NCBI RefSeq assembly: GCF_030065675.1
Contig: NZ_JASJDK010000051.1
Coordinates: forward strand, 1-36,114
Direction: 5' to 3'
Source of the DNA: Mastigocoleus sp. MO_188.B34
GTDB taxonomy: Bacteria; Cyanobacteriota; Cyanobacteriia; Cyanobacteriales; Nostocaceae
DNA length: 36,114 nucleotides
Below are positions 8,777 to 17,847 of this stretch, piece by piece. Within the stretch, counting starts at the first letter, position 1, and each line of letters begins with the position of its first letter. Position numbers and translations under genes: made by a program. The notes beneath the pieces are model-generated. The model was not told the DNA's origin and ran no database searches. It saw only the letters and a list, made by a program, of their open reading frames with translations.

Positions 8777-10066
8777 ATGGAAGCTCAAACTAAGTCGTCT
8801 TCGCTTTCCCCTTGGTTTTATGTACCTAGTCTTTACTTTGTCCAAGGCATACCCTACATGATTATTAATGTAGTGTCCACAATTTTATATAAAAGACTGG
8901 GAGTTGATAACGCTCAAATTACCCTGTGGACGAGTTTTCTTTATTTACCTTGGGTAATTAAAATGTTTTGGGGTCCATTTGTTGATACATTTTCCACAAA
9001 AAGAAGATGGTTGCTGACCACTCAATTTGCGATGTCCGGTTGTTTGGCTTTGGTCGCACTATCTTTACAGTTACCAAATTTCTTTTTTATATCCCTAGCA
9101 GCTTTTGCAGTGGGAGCATTTATCTCAGCCACATATGATATTGCCACAGATGGCTTTTACATGCTTGCACTCAATCCAGGACAGCAAGCCTTTTTTGTCG
9201 GTATTCGCACTTTCTTTTATCGATTGGCAATGCTGTTTTGTACTGGATTTCTAGTGATTTTAGCAGGTCGTTTAGAAAAAACTACTGGAAATAATCCTCT
9301 CAGTTGGTCAATTGCAATTGGTGTCGCAGCTGTAATTTTTGCAATTTTATTCGCTTTTCATGCCCTGATTTTACCTGCTCCTGAATCAAACCCTCAAACT
9401 AATTTAGATAATAAAACAGTTCAAAACGTATCTTGGGTAGATGTTTTTAGTTCATATTTTAAACAGCATAAAGTTTACATAATCTTATTATTCATCTTGT
9501 TTTACAGATTTGGTGAAGCGATGTTGCTCAAGCTAGCATCTGTATTTTTATTAGATAAAACAGCAGCAGGTGGGTTAGGACTTGCTACGGAAGATGTTGG
9601 TTATATATATGGAACATTCGGATTAGTTTCCCTAATTTGTGGAGGTATTTTGGGAGGAATATTAATTTCTAAATTTGGTTTAAAAAAATCTTTGTTTCCA
9701 ATGGCTTTATCGCTAAACTTACCAAATTTGTTTTATGTATACATGGCTGTAGCTAAACCTCCAATTCAATTTGTGTATCCTTTAGTTTCCATAGAACAGT
9801 TTGGATATGGAATTGGAACTACTGCATTTATGGTTTACTTAATGTACATTTGCAAAGGAGAATATAAAACATCTCACTACGCCATATCTACAGGTTTAAT
9901 GGCTTTGGGGATGATGATACCTGGAGCTATTAGCGGAACAATTCAACAATCTGTGGGATACCCTTTGTTTTTTACGATTGTATTTTTAGCAACTATCCCC
10001 GGAATGTTGACAATATTCTTTTTACCTTTGAATGGAGAAGAAGGTAAACAACAGAAAACAATCTAA
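8777..10066 (+). CDS. MFS permease of the AmpG-like family
   Basis: A 429-residue polytopic inner-membrane transporter. About twelve hydrophobic helices can be counted in two blocks, separated by a polar central loop near residues 205-235 (PESNPQTNLDNK). The start of the protein (YFVQGIPYMIINVVSTILYK) and the following WVIKMFWGPFVD match AmpG-type permeases, which import anhydromuropeptides or related sugars, often in cell-wall recycling. Substrate cannot be read from sequence. The start is an ATG without a clear ribosome binding site. A sugar-kinase gene follows 210 bases downstream on the same strand, which suggests the two handle the same amino-sugar compound. Upstream lies a repeat-rich spacer, so the promoter is probably in the last ~270 bases before the gene. 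Confidence 0.85.
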   Translation: MEAQTKSSSLSPWFYVPSLYFVQGIPYMIINVVSTILYKRLGVDNAQITLWTSFLYLPWVIKMFWGPFVDTFSTKRRWLLTTQFAMSGCLALVALSLQLPNFFFISLAAFAVGAFISATYDIATDGFYMLALNPGQQAFFVGIRTFFYRLAMLFCTGFLVILAGRLEKTTGNNPLSWSIAIGVAAVIFAILFAFHALILPAPESNPQTNLDNKTVQNVSWVDVFSSYFKQHKVYIILLFILFYRFGEAMLLKLASVFLLDKTAAGGLGLATEDVGYIYGTFGLVSLICGGILGGILISKFGLKKSLFPMALSLNLPNLFYVYMAVAKPPIQFVYPLVSIEQFGYGIGTTAFMVYLMYICKGEYKTSHYAISTGLMALGMMIPGAISGTIQQSVGYPLFFTIVFLATIPGMLTIFFLPLNGEEGKQQKTI

Positions 10067-10091
10067 TTTATTTATTTTGTTGTTTCATAGG

Positions 10092-10154
10092 GTGCGTTAG
10101 GCGCGCAAGAGAGTATCTTTTTTAGAACACTGTTCTCATCGTGCCGTAACGCAC
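10092..10154. repeat. Inverted repeat between permease and kinase genes
   Basis: gtgcgtta at 10092-10099 is repeated in reverse complement at 10147-10154, bracketing about 47 bases. It resembles a degenerate member of the ggtgcgtta...taacgcacc spacer repeats seen in cyanobacteria (family from memory). If transcribed it would form a long stem-loop in the intercistronic region and could lower read-through. Confidence 0.55.
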
Positions 10155-10276
10155 TGCCATGTAAGATTAATGTACAAATATATTATGTTATTTGGTAGGC
10201 GTCGTGCACCTTATTTTTTAGCTTAATATTTGAGTTGAAAATAATATATGAATTTCATTAAAATAATAGTTTATTC

Positions 10277-11245
10277 ATGTTTTATGTCTTAGGAATAGAT
10301 GGTGGGGGTAGTAAAACTACTTGTATTTTGATGAACTGTTCCCGCAAGCTAATAGGGAGAGGTGAAGCAGGTGCATCCAATTATCAAAGTATTGGTGTTG
10401 AAGCAGCTAAAAAATCTATAGAAACTGCAATTAAAAAAACATTAACAGCAAATAATCTAACTAAAAATATTCAAGTTAAAGCTATTTGTTTAGGTTTAGC
10501 AGGTGTTGGACGTCCCAAAGATATAGAAGTAATAAAAAATATAATTCAAGATTTACATGACAATGGTTCGTTACCCATTACTTGGAATTTACAACCCCAC
10601 AACATCATAATTTGTCACGATGCTTTAATTGCTTTAGTCGGGGGAATTGGTCATGATGTGGGAATTGTGGTTGCTGCTGGTACTGGTTCTATTGTTTTTG
10701 GACGGAATTCCCAAGGAAAAACCAAACGGGTTGGTGGTTGGGGTCATATTTTAGGAGATGAAGGTAGCGCTTACAAAATTGCGATCGCAGGAATGCAAGC
10801 TGCATTAAAAATTTATGACGGACGAGAAATAAATTCTTGTTTGCTAGCAGATTTTCAACAACATCTCGAACTCGCAAGTATTGAAGATTTGGTGGACGTC
10901 ATATACAGAAGGGGATGGGATGTGAAAAAAATCGCAGCTTTAGCACCAATTGTTGATCGCGCAGCAGTAAAAGGCGATCGGGTTGCAAATAAGATTATTG
11001 ATGATGCTGTCCAAGAGTTAGTTAAAGGAACTTCTACGGTTATTGAGGCGATTTTTCAACCGGGTGAAGCTTTGGAAGTTGTGACAACGGGTAGTGTGTG
11101 GCAAAGTTGTATTCGGGAGAGGTTTGTAAGTGCTATTGGTGAAAGGTTCCCTGGAGTTGAGGTAATTTTACCGAGGTTTAAACCTGCTTATGGAGCAGGT
11201 TTATTGGCTTTAGAAAGGGTACCGCTGCGCGGAAGTAAGAATTAA
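10277..11245 (+). CDS. BadF/BadG-type ATPase, N-acetylglucosamine kinase-like
   Basis: A 322-residue member of the actin-like ASKHA fold family that includes GlcNAc kinase. Visible motifs are the first phosphate loop DGGGSKT near residue 9, a central AAGTGS, GGWGHILGDEGSAY (typical of GlcNAc kinases, around 155-170) and the C-terminal VTTGSVW adenosine region. The likely reaction is ATP-dependent phosphorylation of an amino sugar such as N-acetylglucosamine in the cytosol. It lies 210 bases after the AmpG-like permease gene, consistent with uptake followed by phosphorylation. The last residues (RVPLRGSKN) are encoded by a dispersed repeat that also occurs at 8111, so the native C-terminus has probably been replaced. 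The start is an ATG with no clear ribosome binding site. Confidence 0.85.
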   Translation: MFYVLGIDGGGSKTTCILMNCSRKLIGRGEAGASNYQSIGVEAAKKSIETAIKKTLTANNLTKNIQVKAICLGLAGVGRPKDIEVIKNIIQDLHDNGSLPITWNLQPHNIIICHDALIALVGGIGHDVGIVVAAGTGSIVFGRNSQGKTKRVGGWGHILGDEGSAYKIAIAGMQAALKIYDGREINSCLLADFQQHLELASIEDLVDVIYRRGWDVKKIAALAPIVDRAAVKGDRVANKIIDDAVQELVKGTSTVIEAIFQPGEALEVVTTGSVWQSCIRERFVSAIGERFPGVEVILPRFKPAYGAGLLALERVPLRGSKN

Positions 11246-11275
11246 AATAAGAAGTAAGAAGTGTGTTAAGTCCAA
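11219..11275 (+). repeat. Dispersed repeat plus heptamers overlapping kinase 3' end
   Basis: Bases 11219-11238 match 8111-8130 at 19 of 20 positions. The copy is followed, like the other, by aagtaag-type units. The stop codon of the kinase gene falls inside this repeat, so its final residues come from the repeat. Confidence 0.8.
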
Positions 11276-11419
11276 TCCCAGAGATGGTTTTGGAGTGTAT
11301 CAACACCTAAACCTTATTTTGAATACTAATAACCACCTTAGGGTCTGCTGAAAAAGTAATAAAAAACAGCCTGGAGGATTGGTTTATGATTTTGAATCAA
11401 AGTTAATTGAAATGAAACT

Positions 11420-12622
11420 TTAATTTACATAATCTTGTAAATATTCATAAGGCTTATTTAATTCACCATCAAAAGCGATTGTTCCTTCATAAATCATCCG
11501 GCTATTGCTTTGATTTAATTCTGACCATACTGTTGAAATTAATTGATTACCAAAATCTTCTGAAGCATCCCTGGGTAATTCGTTAGGTAAATTATCTACC
11601 GCCATAACATCAATACAATTATTTTGAAATGGCTCGGTTTCCTTGAATGATAAGGGGTCATAACCATAAATTGGCTTGCGAATAGAAGAAGCTCTGATTG
11701 TTGAGGGGATTGAGGAATCTGGAGCAATATCGCAGGTGACATCAGCGATGACGCGAATAGTAAAGTCTTTACGCTTCATATCATCTTTGGTAAAGAAAAC
11801 TGGGATACGCTTATCCCAATAGATGCCATTAAGCATAATATTTGCAGTATGTGTATAAGGTTCAAAACAGGAAACATACTGCTCGGGATGTTGATAATAG
11901 TGATTTTCATCAAAGGAAATTTCCCCTTCCTTGCGATACATATCCTTAACCCCTAGCTGTGTGTAAATAGGTTCGTTAAAGTTTTTCTCGAGAAATTCTT
12001 GAGGTGAAATCCTCTTGATTCCCATCAAGTCTAAAGTTTCTGTCGCACCATTACCAACCCTACCTTCTCCAGTAACGACCAGCTTGACTTCAGAAAGAGG
12101 TAAATTGTGATAATAAGTTTGAGCTTCAGCCCAATCATGACATTTGTACATGGGTTTGAGGTTAAACTTTCCCTCACGTCTTCCCCATGTGAGAGTCGCA
12201 TTATGAGCTCCAACAATTCCAGCCCAGCGTCCAAAAGCAATTACTCGCTTACCACCTGTATCTCGCAGACATTCATAATCAATTAAGCGAATTTTCTTCT
12301 GCAAGATTGAACGTAAAAGCTCGCGGTTGTATGGTTGCTTTTTAATCGTGTGAGAGAAAAATAGATAGGTTTTCTGGGGTATTAGCATTGAAATGGGAAC
12401 TTCTTTGACCCCTAACAAAAGTTCACATTCTGAAAGATTTTCCTCAAGTAAAATGCCTTGACTTTGATATTCTTCGTCCCCAAAGCAACGATCTGGGCTC
12501 GGCTGGACAAAGATTTGTAAATTTTGATATTTGTCTTGTAAATCTCGGCATTGCTTTGGTGTCAATGCAACTCTAGTATCAGTTTTAGTTTTACCTTCTC
12601 GAAGAATTCCTACTTTCATCAT
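11420..12622 (-). CDS. LYS1-type saccharopine dehydrogenase-like oxidoreductase
   Basis: A 400-residue NAD(P)-dependent oxidoreductase with the alanine dehydrogenase/transhydrogenase-like N-terminal fold (KVGILREGKTKTDTRVALTP) and the lysine-forming saccharopine dehydrogenase signature around GVKEVP...FFSHTIKKQ (about 70-95). The Rossmann part contains VVTGEGRVGNGATETL near 181-196. In the LYS1 family the enzyme interconverts saccharopine with lysine and 2-oxoglutarate. Cyanobacteria normally make lysine by the diaminopimelate route, so the physiological substrate here is open; an opine-like or catabolic reaction is possible. Two ATGs open the frame. It lies 268 bases downstream of dnaE-N on the same strand, with no functional link obvious. 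Close relatives remembered from Bacteroidetes have nearly the same length. Confidence 0.8.
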   Translation of the reverse strand: MMKVGILREGKTKTDTRVALTPKQCRDLQDKYQNLQIFVQPSPDRCFGDEEYQSQGILLEENLSECELLLGVKEVPISMLIPQKTYLFFSHTIKKQPYNRELLRSILQKKIRLIDYECLRDTGGKRVIAFGRWAGIVGAHNATLTWGRREGKFNLKPMYKCHDWAEAQTYYHNLPLSEVKLVVTGEGRVGNGATETLDLMGIKRISPQEFLEKNFNEPIYTQLGVKDMYRKEGEISFDENHYYQHPEQYVSCFEPYTHTANIMLNGIYWDKRIPVFFTKDDMKRKDFTIRVIADVTCDIAPDSSIPSTIRASSIRKPIYGYDPLSFKETEPFQNNCIDVMAVDNLPNELPRDASEDFGNQLISTVWSELNQSNSRMIYEGTIAFDGELNKPYEYLQDYVN

Positions 12623-12890
12623 TAATTTTTTGGTTTGAATTTTATTACTTTCCTAGCCTGAGTATTAAAAATTGAGAATACCCATAATTTAGGATTTGAT
12701 TTTTCACTCTAAGTCCTTAAATCACTTAAGAAAGTATTTTTTTCCACAGTTCCCTCCCATAACTCGGAAGTCAAAACTCTCAATTTAGCCTGAATAGGAA
12801 ATTTTTCCCACGTCTTCTTGACTCAGAATCCAATATTTTCTCAATTTTTTTTAAGTGATGAAAAAAGATAGGAGAAAAATGCTGTAAAAA

Positions 12891-13190
12891 TCAGATTTTA
12901 ACTTGCTTTAAATCTAATTCCCGAACAAAAATTTCATCAATTGGCAACATCTCACCATCAGTTGTCATAAATTTATGGTCTTTTGTCGCCCGAATTGTCG
13001 AACCATCTTCTAACTCATATTCAAAAACTTCTTGTTGTCCCCGATTATGCCATTGAGCAATGGGTTGGGTGTAAATATTGCCATTCTTATCAACACTGTA
13101 AACATTACACTCAATACCTTTTTCCACAATTGCGCCAATCGGCATAAAACCATATTCAACCGTTAAAACTTCTGTATCATAAGTTAAACA
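12891..13190 (-). other. DnaE split intein, N-terminal fragment
   Basis: Codes for 99 residues and the stop. The Cys1 codon (TGT) is at 13188-13190, directly after the extein sequence ...FAEY. Relative to the well-known Npu DnaE-N intein it is strongly similar across the whole length ([26 protein letters not shown]), with a different tail (ELDLKQVKI). All residues expected for the N-side splicing steps seem present: Cys1 and the block B Thr/His. Confidence 0.96.
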
Positions 13191-15512
13191 ATATTCGGCA
13201 AACTTCACCATTTGCTCGAATAACTGCTCGGCAATTTTTTTATTCACACCATTTTTTGCCGAACCATCAATAAAAATTTCTCGATGCTTCTGCATCTCTT
13301 TGAGTTTCTTTTTACCCATAGCGCGGCGCAACAAATCCGCTTGTCCCAAGGAATATCCAGCCATGTCCTGAGCAATTTTCATAATTTGCTCCTGATAGAC
13401 CATGATTCCATAGGTCTCATCCAAAATTGGTTCTAAGATTTTATGTTCGTAATCAATTTCTTCACGACCGTGTTTGCGATCGATAAAGTGGGGAATTAAT
13501 CCTGCATCTAAAGGTCCCGGTCGATAAAGCGCCAAAATTGAGGATATATCTTCAATATTGGAAGGCTTCAAATCCCTTACAATTTGACGCATCCCTGAAG
13601 ATTCTAACTGAAAAACACCTTCTAGCTCTCCTGCTTCTAAAAGGTTGTAAGTTTTCTGAACATCTTTCGGTAAGGTTTTATGTTCGCCTTTCTCGAGAAT
13701 TCTTTGCGCTTTCCTTGCTTGGGTGGTGATATCGTAGGCGTCAATTTTACAATTATGATTTTGTTCGATTAAATCAAGAGTTTTCTGAATCATAGTTAAA
13801 TTTTTCAGACCCAGAAAATCCATTTTTAACAAACCCAGTGCTTCTAAATCTTCCATATAGTACTGGGTAATTACAGAACCATCATTATTTTTTTGTAACG
13901 GTACGATTTCATCTAGGGGGTCGGCGGAAATTACTACCCCAGCAGCATGAACGCCAAAAGTTTTGTTTGTCCCTTCAATCCGGATCGCCATATCAACCCA
14001 ATGGCGGACGTGGGGCTCATTATCATACCTTTCCTTAAATTCTGGTTCTGGGGTATCGTCAGAAATCATTTTTTGTAGCTTGGCTGGCTTACCCCGTGCA
14101 ACCGGAATCATTTTCGCCATTTTGTCAGATTCGCTGTAAGGGATATTAAGTACCCTTGCCACATCTTTTAACACCGCCTTGGAAGTCATGCGGTTAAACG
14201 TAATAATTTGAGCTACCTTATCCTCACCGTAGGTACGCGTAACATAATCAATAACTTTGTCACGTTGTTCGATACAGAAATCCGTATCAATATCAGGCAT
14301 GGATTTCCGTTCCGGGTTCAAAAATCTTTCAAACAGCAAACCATGATGTACCGGGTCAATATTAGTAATACCCATGGTGTAAGCTACCAAGGAACCTGCA
14401 GCCGAACCGCGACCCGGACCAACAGGAATACTATTATCCCGAGCAAATTTAATATAATCCCACACTACCAAAAAGTAAGTTGAAAATCCCATCCGCTGAA
14501 TCATTTTCAACTCATATTCCAACCTTTCCTTATAAGAAAGAGGTACCTCTTGGCGATGCTTGCAATTCAGTTTTTCTATTAACCCTCCCCAAGAAACTTC
14601 TTCCACATAGGTATCGGCAGTATGTCCTGAAGGAATGGGAAAATGAGGAATGCGGGGTTCTCCAAGGATATTGTAAGGTTCGATTTTCTCCGCAACTTCT
14701 AATGTGTTTATTATCGCTTCTTCAATGATATCTGAAGGTAAATGGTCGCGGAATAACTGTTTCATTTCCTCAGCGGATTTGAGATATTCCGTACCGCTAT
14801 AACGCATGCGGTTATCTTCAAAAATCTTTTTACCTGTTTGAATGCACAATAAAGCGTCGTGAGCTTCTACGTCATAACAAGAAATAAAATGGGAATCGTT
14901 CGTCGCAATAACTTTAATATCTAATTCTTTAGCAATTTTAACGATTTCAACATTCACAACTCGGTCTTCCCGAGAACCATGGTCTTGAATTTCTAAATAG
15001 TAATCTTCACCAAAAACATCTTTGTACCATTTTGCAACTTTACGCGCCGCATCTGGTCTGCTACTGAGAATAGCTTGGGGAACTTCTCCACCCAGACAAG
15101 CACTCGTAACTATCAAATCTTGATGATACTCTTTTAATAATTCTTTATTAATGCAAGGTCGAGAAAAAATACCCCTACCCTGTACACCTTTGAGGTGCGA
15201 GGTCGTAGTTAATTTAACTAAATTCTTATAGCCCTGAGTATTTTTCGCTAAAACAACTTGGTGGTAACGAGGACGGCGTTCTTGTTTCGTTATATCACCG
15301 TTAATAATATACATTTCATTGCCAATAATTGGCTTGATATTTTTACCACGACAAGTTTTGATTAACTCGATCGCGCCGTACATTACACCGTGGTCCGTAA
15401 GTGCGATCGCCTCTATTCCCAATTCAATAGCCTTATCTATCAAATTAGGTAGTTGGGATGCTCCATCAAGTAAACTATAGTCGCTATGAATATGTAAAGG
15501 TACAAAGGACAT
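12891..15512 (-). CDS. dnaE: DNA polymerase III alpha, N-half with split-intein N part
   Basis: N-terminal half of the replicative polymerase, 873 residues. It begins with the PHP domain ([11 protein letters not shown]...[10 protein letters not shown]), continues into the polymerase core with [15 protein letters not shown] and YRPGPLDAG, and stops after extein KFAEY. The remaining 99 residues start with Cys775 ([14 protein letters not shown]) and are the N-part of the cyanobacterial DnaE split intein, including the block B motif ATKDH. In cyanobacteria the C-part plus the C-half of DnaE is encoded elsewhere, and the two proteins join by trans-splicing; no such gene is in this window. The start is an ATG. 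Ending at residue 873 is therefore normal and not a truncation. Confidence 0.98.
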   Translation of the reverse strand: MSFVPLHIHSDYSLLDGASQLPNLIDKAIELGIEAIALTDHGVMYGAIELIKTCRGKNIKPIIGNEMYIINGDITKQERRPRYHQVVLAKNTQGYKNLVKLTTTSHLKGVQGRGIFSRPCINKELLKEYHQDLIVTSACLGGEVPQAILSSRPDAARKVAKWYKDVFGEDYYLEIQDHGSREDRVVNVEIVKIAKELDIKVIATNDSHFISCYDVEAHDALLCIQTGKKIFEDNRMRYSGTEYLKSAEEMKQLFRDHLPSDIIEEAIINTLEVAEKIEPYNILGEPRIPHFPIPSGHTADTYVEEVSWGGLIEKLNCKHRQEVPLSYKERLEYELKMIQRMGFSTYFLVVWDYIKFARDNSIPVGPGRGSAAGSLVAYTMGITNIDPVHHGLLFERFLNPERKSMPDIDTDFCIEQRDKVIDYVTRTYGEDKVAQIITFNRMTSKAVLKDVARVLNIPYSESDKMAKMIPVARGKPAKLQKMISDDTPEPEFKERYDNEPHVRHWVDMAIRIEGTNKTFGVHAAGVVISADPLDEIVPLQKNNDGSVITQYYMEDLEALGLLKMDFLGLKNLTMIQKTLDLIEQNHNCKIDAYDITTQARKAQRILEKGEHKTLPKDVQKTYNLLEAGELEGVFQLESSGMRQIVRDLKPSNIEDISSILALYRPGPLDAGLIPHFIDRKHGREEIDYEHKILEPILDETYGIMVYQEQIMKIAQDMAGYSLGQADLLRRAMGKKKLKEMQKHREIFIDGSAKNGVNKKIAEQLFEQMVKFAEYCLTYDTEVLTVEYGFMPIGAIVEKGIECNVYSVDKNGNIYTQPIAQWHNRGQQEVFEYELEDGSTIRATKDHKFMTTDGEMLPIDEIFVRELDLKQVKI

Positions 15513-16872
15513 ATTGTTTCACCCGGCACTCAAAAACCACAAGTTTTTTCCAGAGTAGCGTATGTTGGAGATTCGAGCTATAAGTTTATTTTAGATTTAG
15601 ATTTTTCCAAAAAACTTCAATGTTTCGGGGTGCAAAGCAACCATGGAGAGAAATTGAGTAAATGCAACCCATCATCAGAGCTAAACAATGAATAAAATCA
15701 ATTCAATTACCAGACAACAGTGAGATATGCACTTAAAGGACAGATTCAATATGTATGTAGTGATATTTACTGATTCTGATTATCTAGGATTACAAAATAG
15801 TTAAATTTTGAGATAGATAAAAAATGAATTGACTGAAGAAAAAGAAGAATTCAACTTGAGAAAACCTAATAGTGAAAAGTTATTTCATAGCCTCCAGATT
15901 TTAAAACTTTTGTTCCAAATAATTTCTGATTTACCTTCATCAATAAAGTTTATTTTTTTATCTTCAACTCGTATCATTAACATGATTTGACTTATAAATT
16001 TAATTTTAATGTGGTCCTTTCGCATCACATTCTTTTGCCCAACATTTTTTAAGAAACTCAATCCGATGAATCAAAGCAAAACGTTGAGGGTGAATTATAA
16101 AATGTTTTTTACGACTAAATACTGGTTGTTGAAGATATTCCCAAAACGGAAAAGTAATTTTGATCCTTTCTGAATTCATTTCCATCGCAAACTACTATAA
16201 ATTTAAAATTGTTACTAAAAATGATCGTAAATCTCAGTACAAAAACAAGTAATAATAAATAACAAGTTATATATTACACAGTGTTTTGATGACTTGACCT
16301 TGTGGCAATTGCTGAATGTTATGAGATTAATTTATAGTCTGACATTAAGTGAATGCAATGAAATTTTAGTCAAAATGTATTTTTTCAAAGAATATACCCA
16401 AAATTTTCCCACACGATAACTTGGGTATCAATAAAAGAATACTGAGATACATCATAGTTAATTTATATCGTAGTAATTATAAAAAACTATTGTTAATCCT
16501 GTTTATATCGGTTGTGCCCTGTAAATCAACTGAAGATATAGCGATATCGCATTTAATTTTTGATAAATCAAATAATTTAGTTGTTTTGAGTGACTATTTT
16601 GGGCAATACAAGCCATTAAGAGAGGTTTGATTTTTTAAATCAGCCTATAAAAGGCTTAGTGTTTGTAATTTCACAAGAAATTCAAAATCATTAAACTGCA
16701 TAAGTTGAATTTGCTAACAACTATTTACTTAAGATTAGCGAACAGACAGATATCACTTTGGCATATAGAAGTAAATCCCATGAGTCAAGAGCATTTCTTG
16801 TTAGGTGAAGAAATAGTTCGATAAATCAAACAAGACGAACAATGTGACTAAAAGAAAGAAGGAGAACAAACA
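15513..16872. other. Long AT-rich spacer, mostly without genes
   Basis: About 1.36 kb between dnaE-N and the PGBD gene. The one coding-like item is the minus-strand 59-residue ORF at 16006-16185. A 69-residue plus-strand frame at 16421-16630 has no ribosome binding site and no recognisable features. A 14-codon frame near 16780 (starting MSQEHFLLGEE) is too short to judge. No tRNA or insertion sequence is seen. Confidence 0.6.
16006..16185 (-). CDS. Candidate 59-residue protein, unknown
   Basis: A short frame with protein-like composition: it begins MEMNSERIKITFPFWEYLQ and ends AKECDAKGPH, with several aromatic residues, five His and two Cys. No family is recognised. A second ATG lies two codons in. 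No clear Shine-Dalgarno sequence precedes it, which weakens the call. It stands alone in a 1.36-kb spacer downstream of nothing on its strand. It may be a small real gene or the last intact part of a decayed one. Confidence 0.4.
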   Translation of the reverse strand: MEMNSERIKITFPFWEYLQQPVFSRKKHFIIHPQRFALIHRIEFLKKCWAKECDAKGPH

Positions 16873-16875
16873 ATG
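16861..16875 (+). promoter_or_regulatory. Ribosome binding site of the PGBD gene
   Basis: GGAG at 16861-16864, preceded by agaa, lies eight bases before the ATG at 16873. It selects this start over the in-frame ATG five codons later. Confidence 0.75.
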
Positions 16876-17475
16876 AGGTCTGTGTATATGACTGAGGTTA
16901 AGACAATGCCAATTCTGATACAAGGTTCTAATGGTCCTGCAGTGGGATACCTACAGTATTTGCTTGTCAGTTATGGTATTGATATTGGTCAAGGAGGAAT
17001 AGACGGAATATTCGGTCAATATACAATGGATGCTGTGATGAAATTTCAAGAACAGCGTAATGCAGTTCCCGGAGTAAACCCAGGTGAACTGGAAATTGAT
17101 GGAGTAGTTGATTCTCGAACTTGGAATGCGTTAGCCAACAACTTTTGTCGTACTTGTAGAGAATCAGCGAACAATGAGGATGGATATCCTGCAGTTGTTA
17201 AAGGTTATACTGAATTACCAGTATTAAGCAAAGGTGATTCTGGTGAGGCGGTAAAATTTTTACAGCAAATGTTGCTTGGTTACGAGGATATTAGTCGTTT
17301 TGACGATTACAAATTCTATACAGAATATGGAAATGGATACGGCGAATATACTGTTGAAGCAGTAAAAACCTTCCAAAGCTGTGTAGGTATTGAAATAGAT
17401 GGAATAGTAGGTCCTCTCACGTGGACAAACTTATTTTTAGGTGCTTGTGAACGCTGCAATAGAACAGTGGGATAG
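16873..17475 (+). CDS. Duplicated peptidoglycan-binding-domain protein with paired CxxC
   Basis: A 200-residue protein made of two PGBD_1 (peptidoglycan-binding-like) repeats, about 14-95 and 116-195. Each has the usual signature: a hydrophobic LQ helix (VGYLQYLL, VKFLQQML), then FG..T..AV..FQ or YGEYTVEAVKTFQ, then IDG.V....W. Each module ends with CxxC at an equivalent place (CRTC 92-95, CERC 192-195), eight residues after the conserved Trp. This points to an internal duplication that kept a disulfide or metal site. No signal peptide or membrane helix is visible, so export would need another route. No catalytic domain is attached. It stands alone with a good ribosome binding site. Confidence 0.85.
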   Translation: MRSVYMTEVKTMPILIQGSNGPAVGYLQYLLVSYGIDIGQGGIDGIFGQYTMDAVMKFQEQRNAVPGVNPGELEIDGVVDSRTWNALANNFCRTCRESANNEDGYPAVVKGYTELPVLSKGDSGEAVKFLQQMLLGYEDISRFDDYKFYTEYGNGYGEYTVEAVKTFQSCVGIEIDGIVGPLTWTNLFLGACERCNRTVG

Positions 17476-17847
17476 GATTTACATTAAGGTTCTCGCGAAT
17501 AAATTTGAATTTGAGGTTGTGCTCCCATGAATTAATTATGTGTAAGTCTAAAATTGCTAAATCTTCATATTTCAGATAACTTTCACGTAAAACTCAATTA
17601 TTAGATTGGGCTCAGTTCATACCCTGTAATCCCTTCATTAATGACGTTAATGACGTTGGTATATTTCCTTTTCTAGATGATGAAACTACTTCATAGGTCT
17701 GAAAAGTAAATTCTGAGTCAAAAGCGCTTTTTAAAGCGTGTGCTTTTTAAAGCCATCTTATAAGTATTAAGCGGGCTAATGTCCCACAACTAACATACAC
17801 AGGTGGAGTGGAATGTTTAGTTAAGGAACTATGCCCGAATATAACAA
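17476..17847. other. Convergent spacer with tandem hairpins
   Basis: Lies between the ends of the PGBD gene (plus) and flv1 (minus). Two copies of gctttttaaagc (17726-17737 and 17742-17753) can each fold into a five-base stem. They are the only clear structure. Confidence 0.6.
17726..17753. terminator. Possible bidirectional terminator, two tandem hairpins
   Basis: gctttttaaagc occurs twice, four bases apart, each a gcttt/aaagc stem with a tt loop. The pair lies about 95 bases past the flv1 stop and 250 past the PGBD stop. The stems are short and AT-rich, so a repeat without terminator function is also possible. Confidence 0.35.

Noticed and set aside
11341-11358. gggtctgctgaaaaagt resembles a terminal repeat of some IS5-type elements
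   Set aside because: No transposase and no matching second end within reach; at most a solo remnant.
12891-15512. dnaE looks truncated at 873 residues
   Set aside because: The end is the natural split-intein break, not a truncation.
16421-16630. 69-residue plus-strand frame in the long spacer
   Set aside because: No ribosome binding site, AT-driven composition, no recognisable motif.
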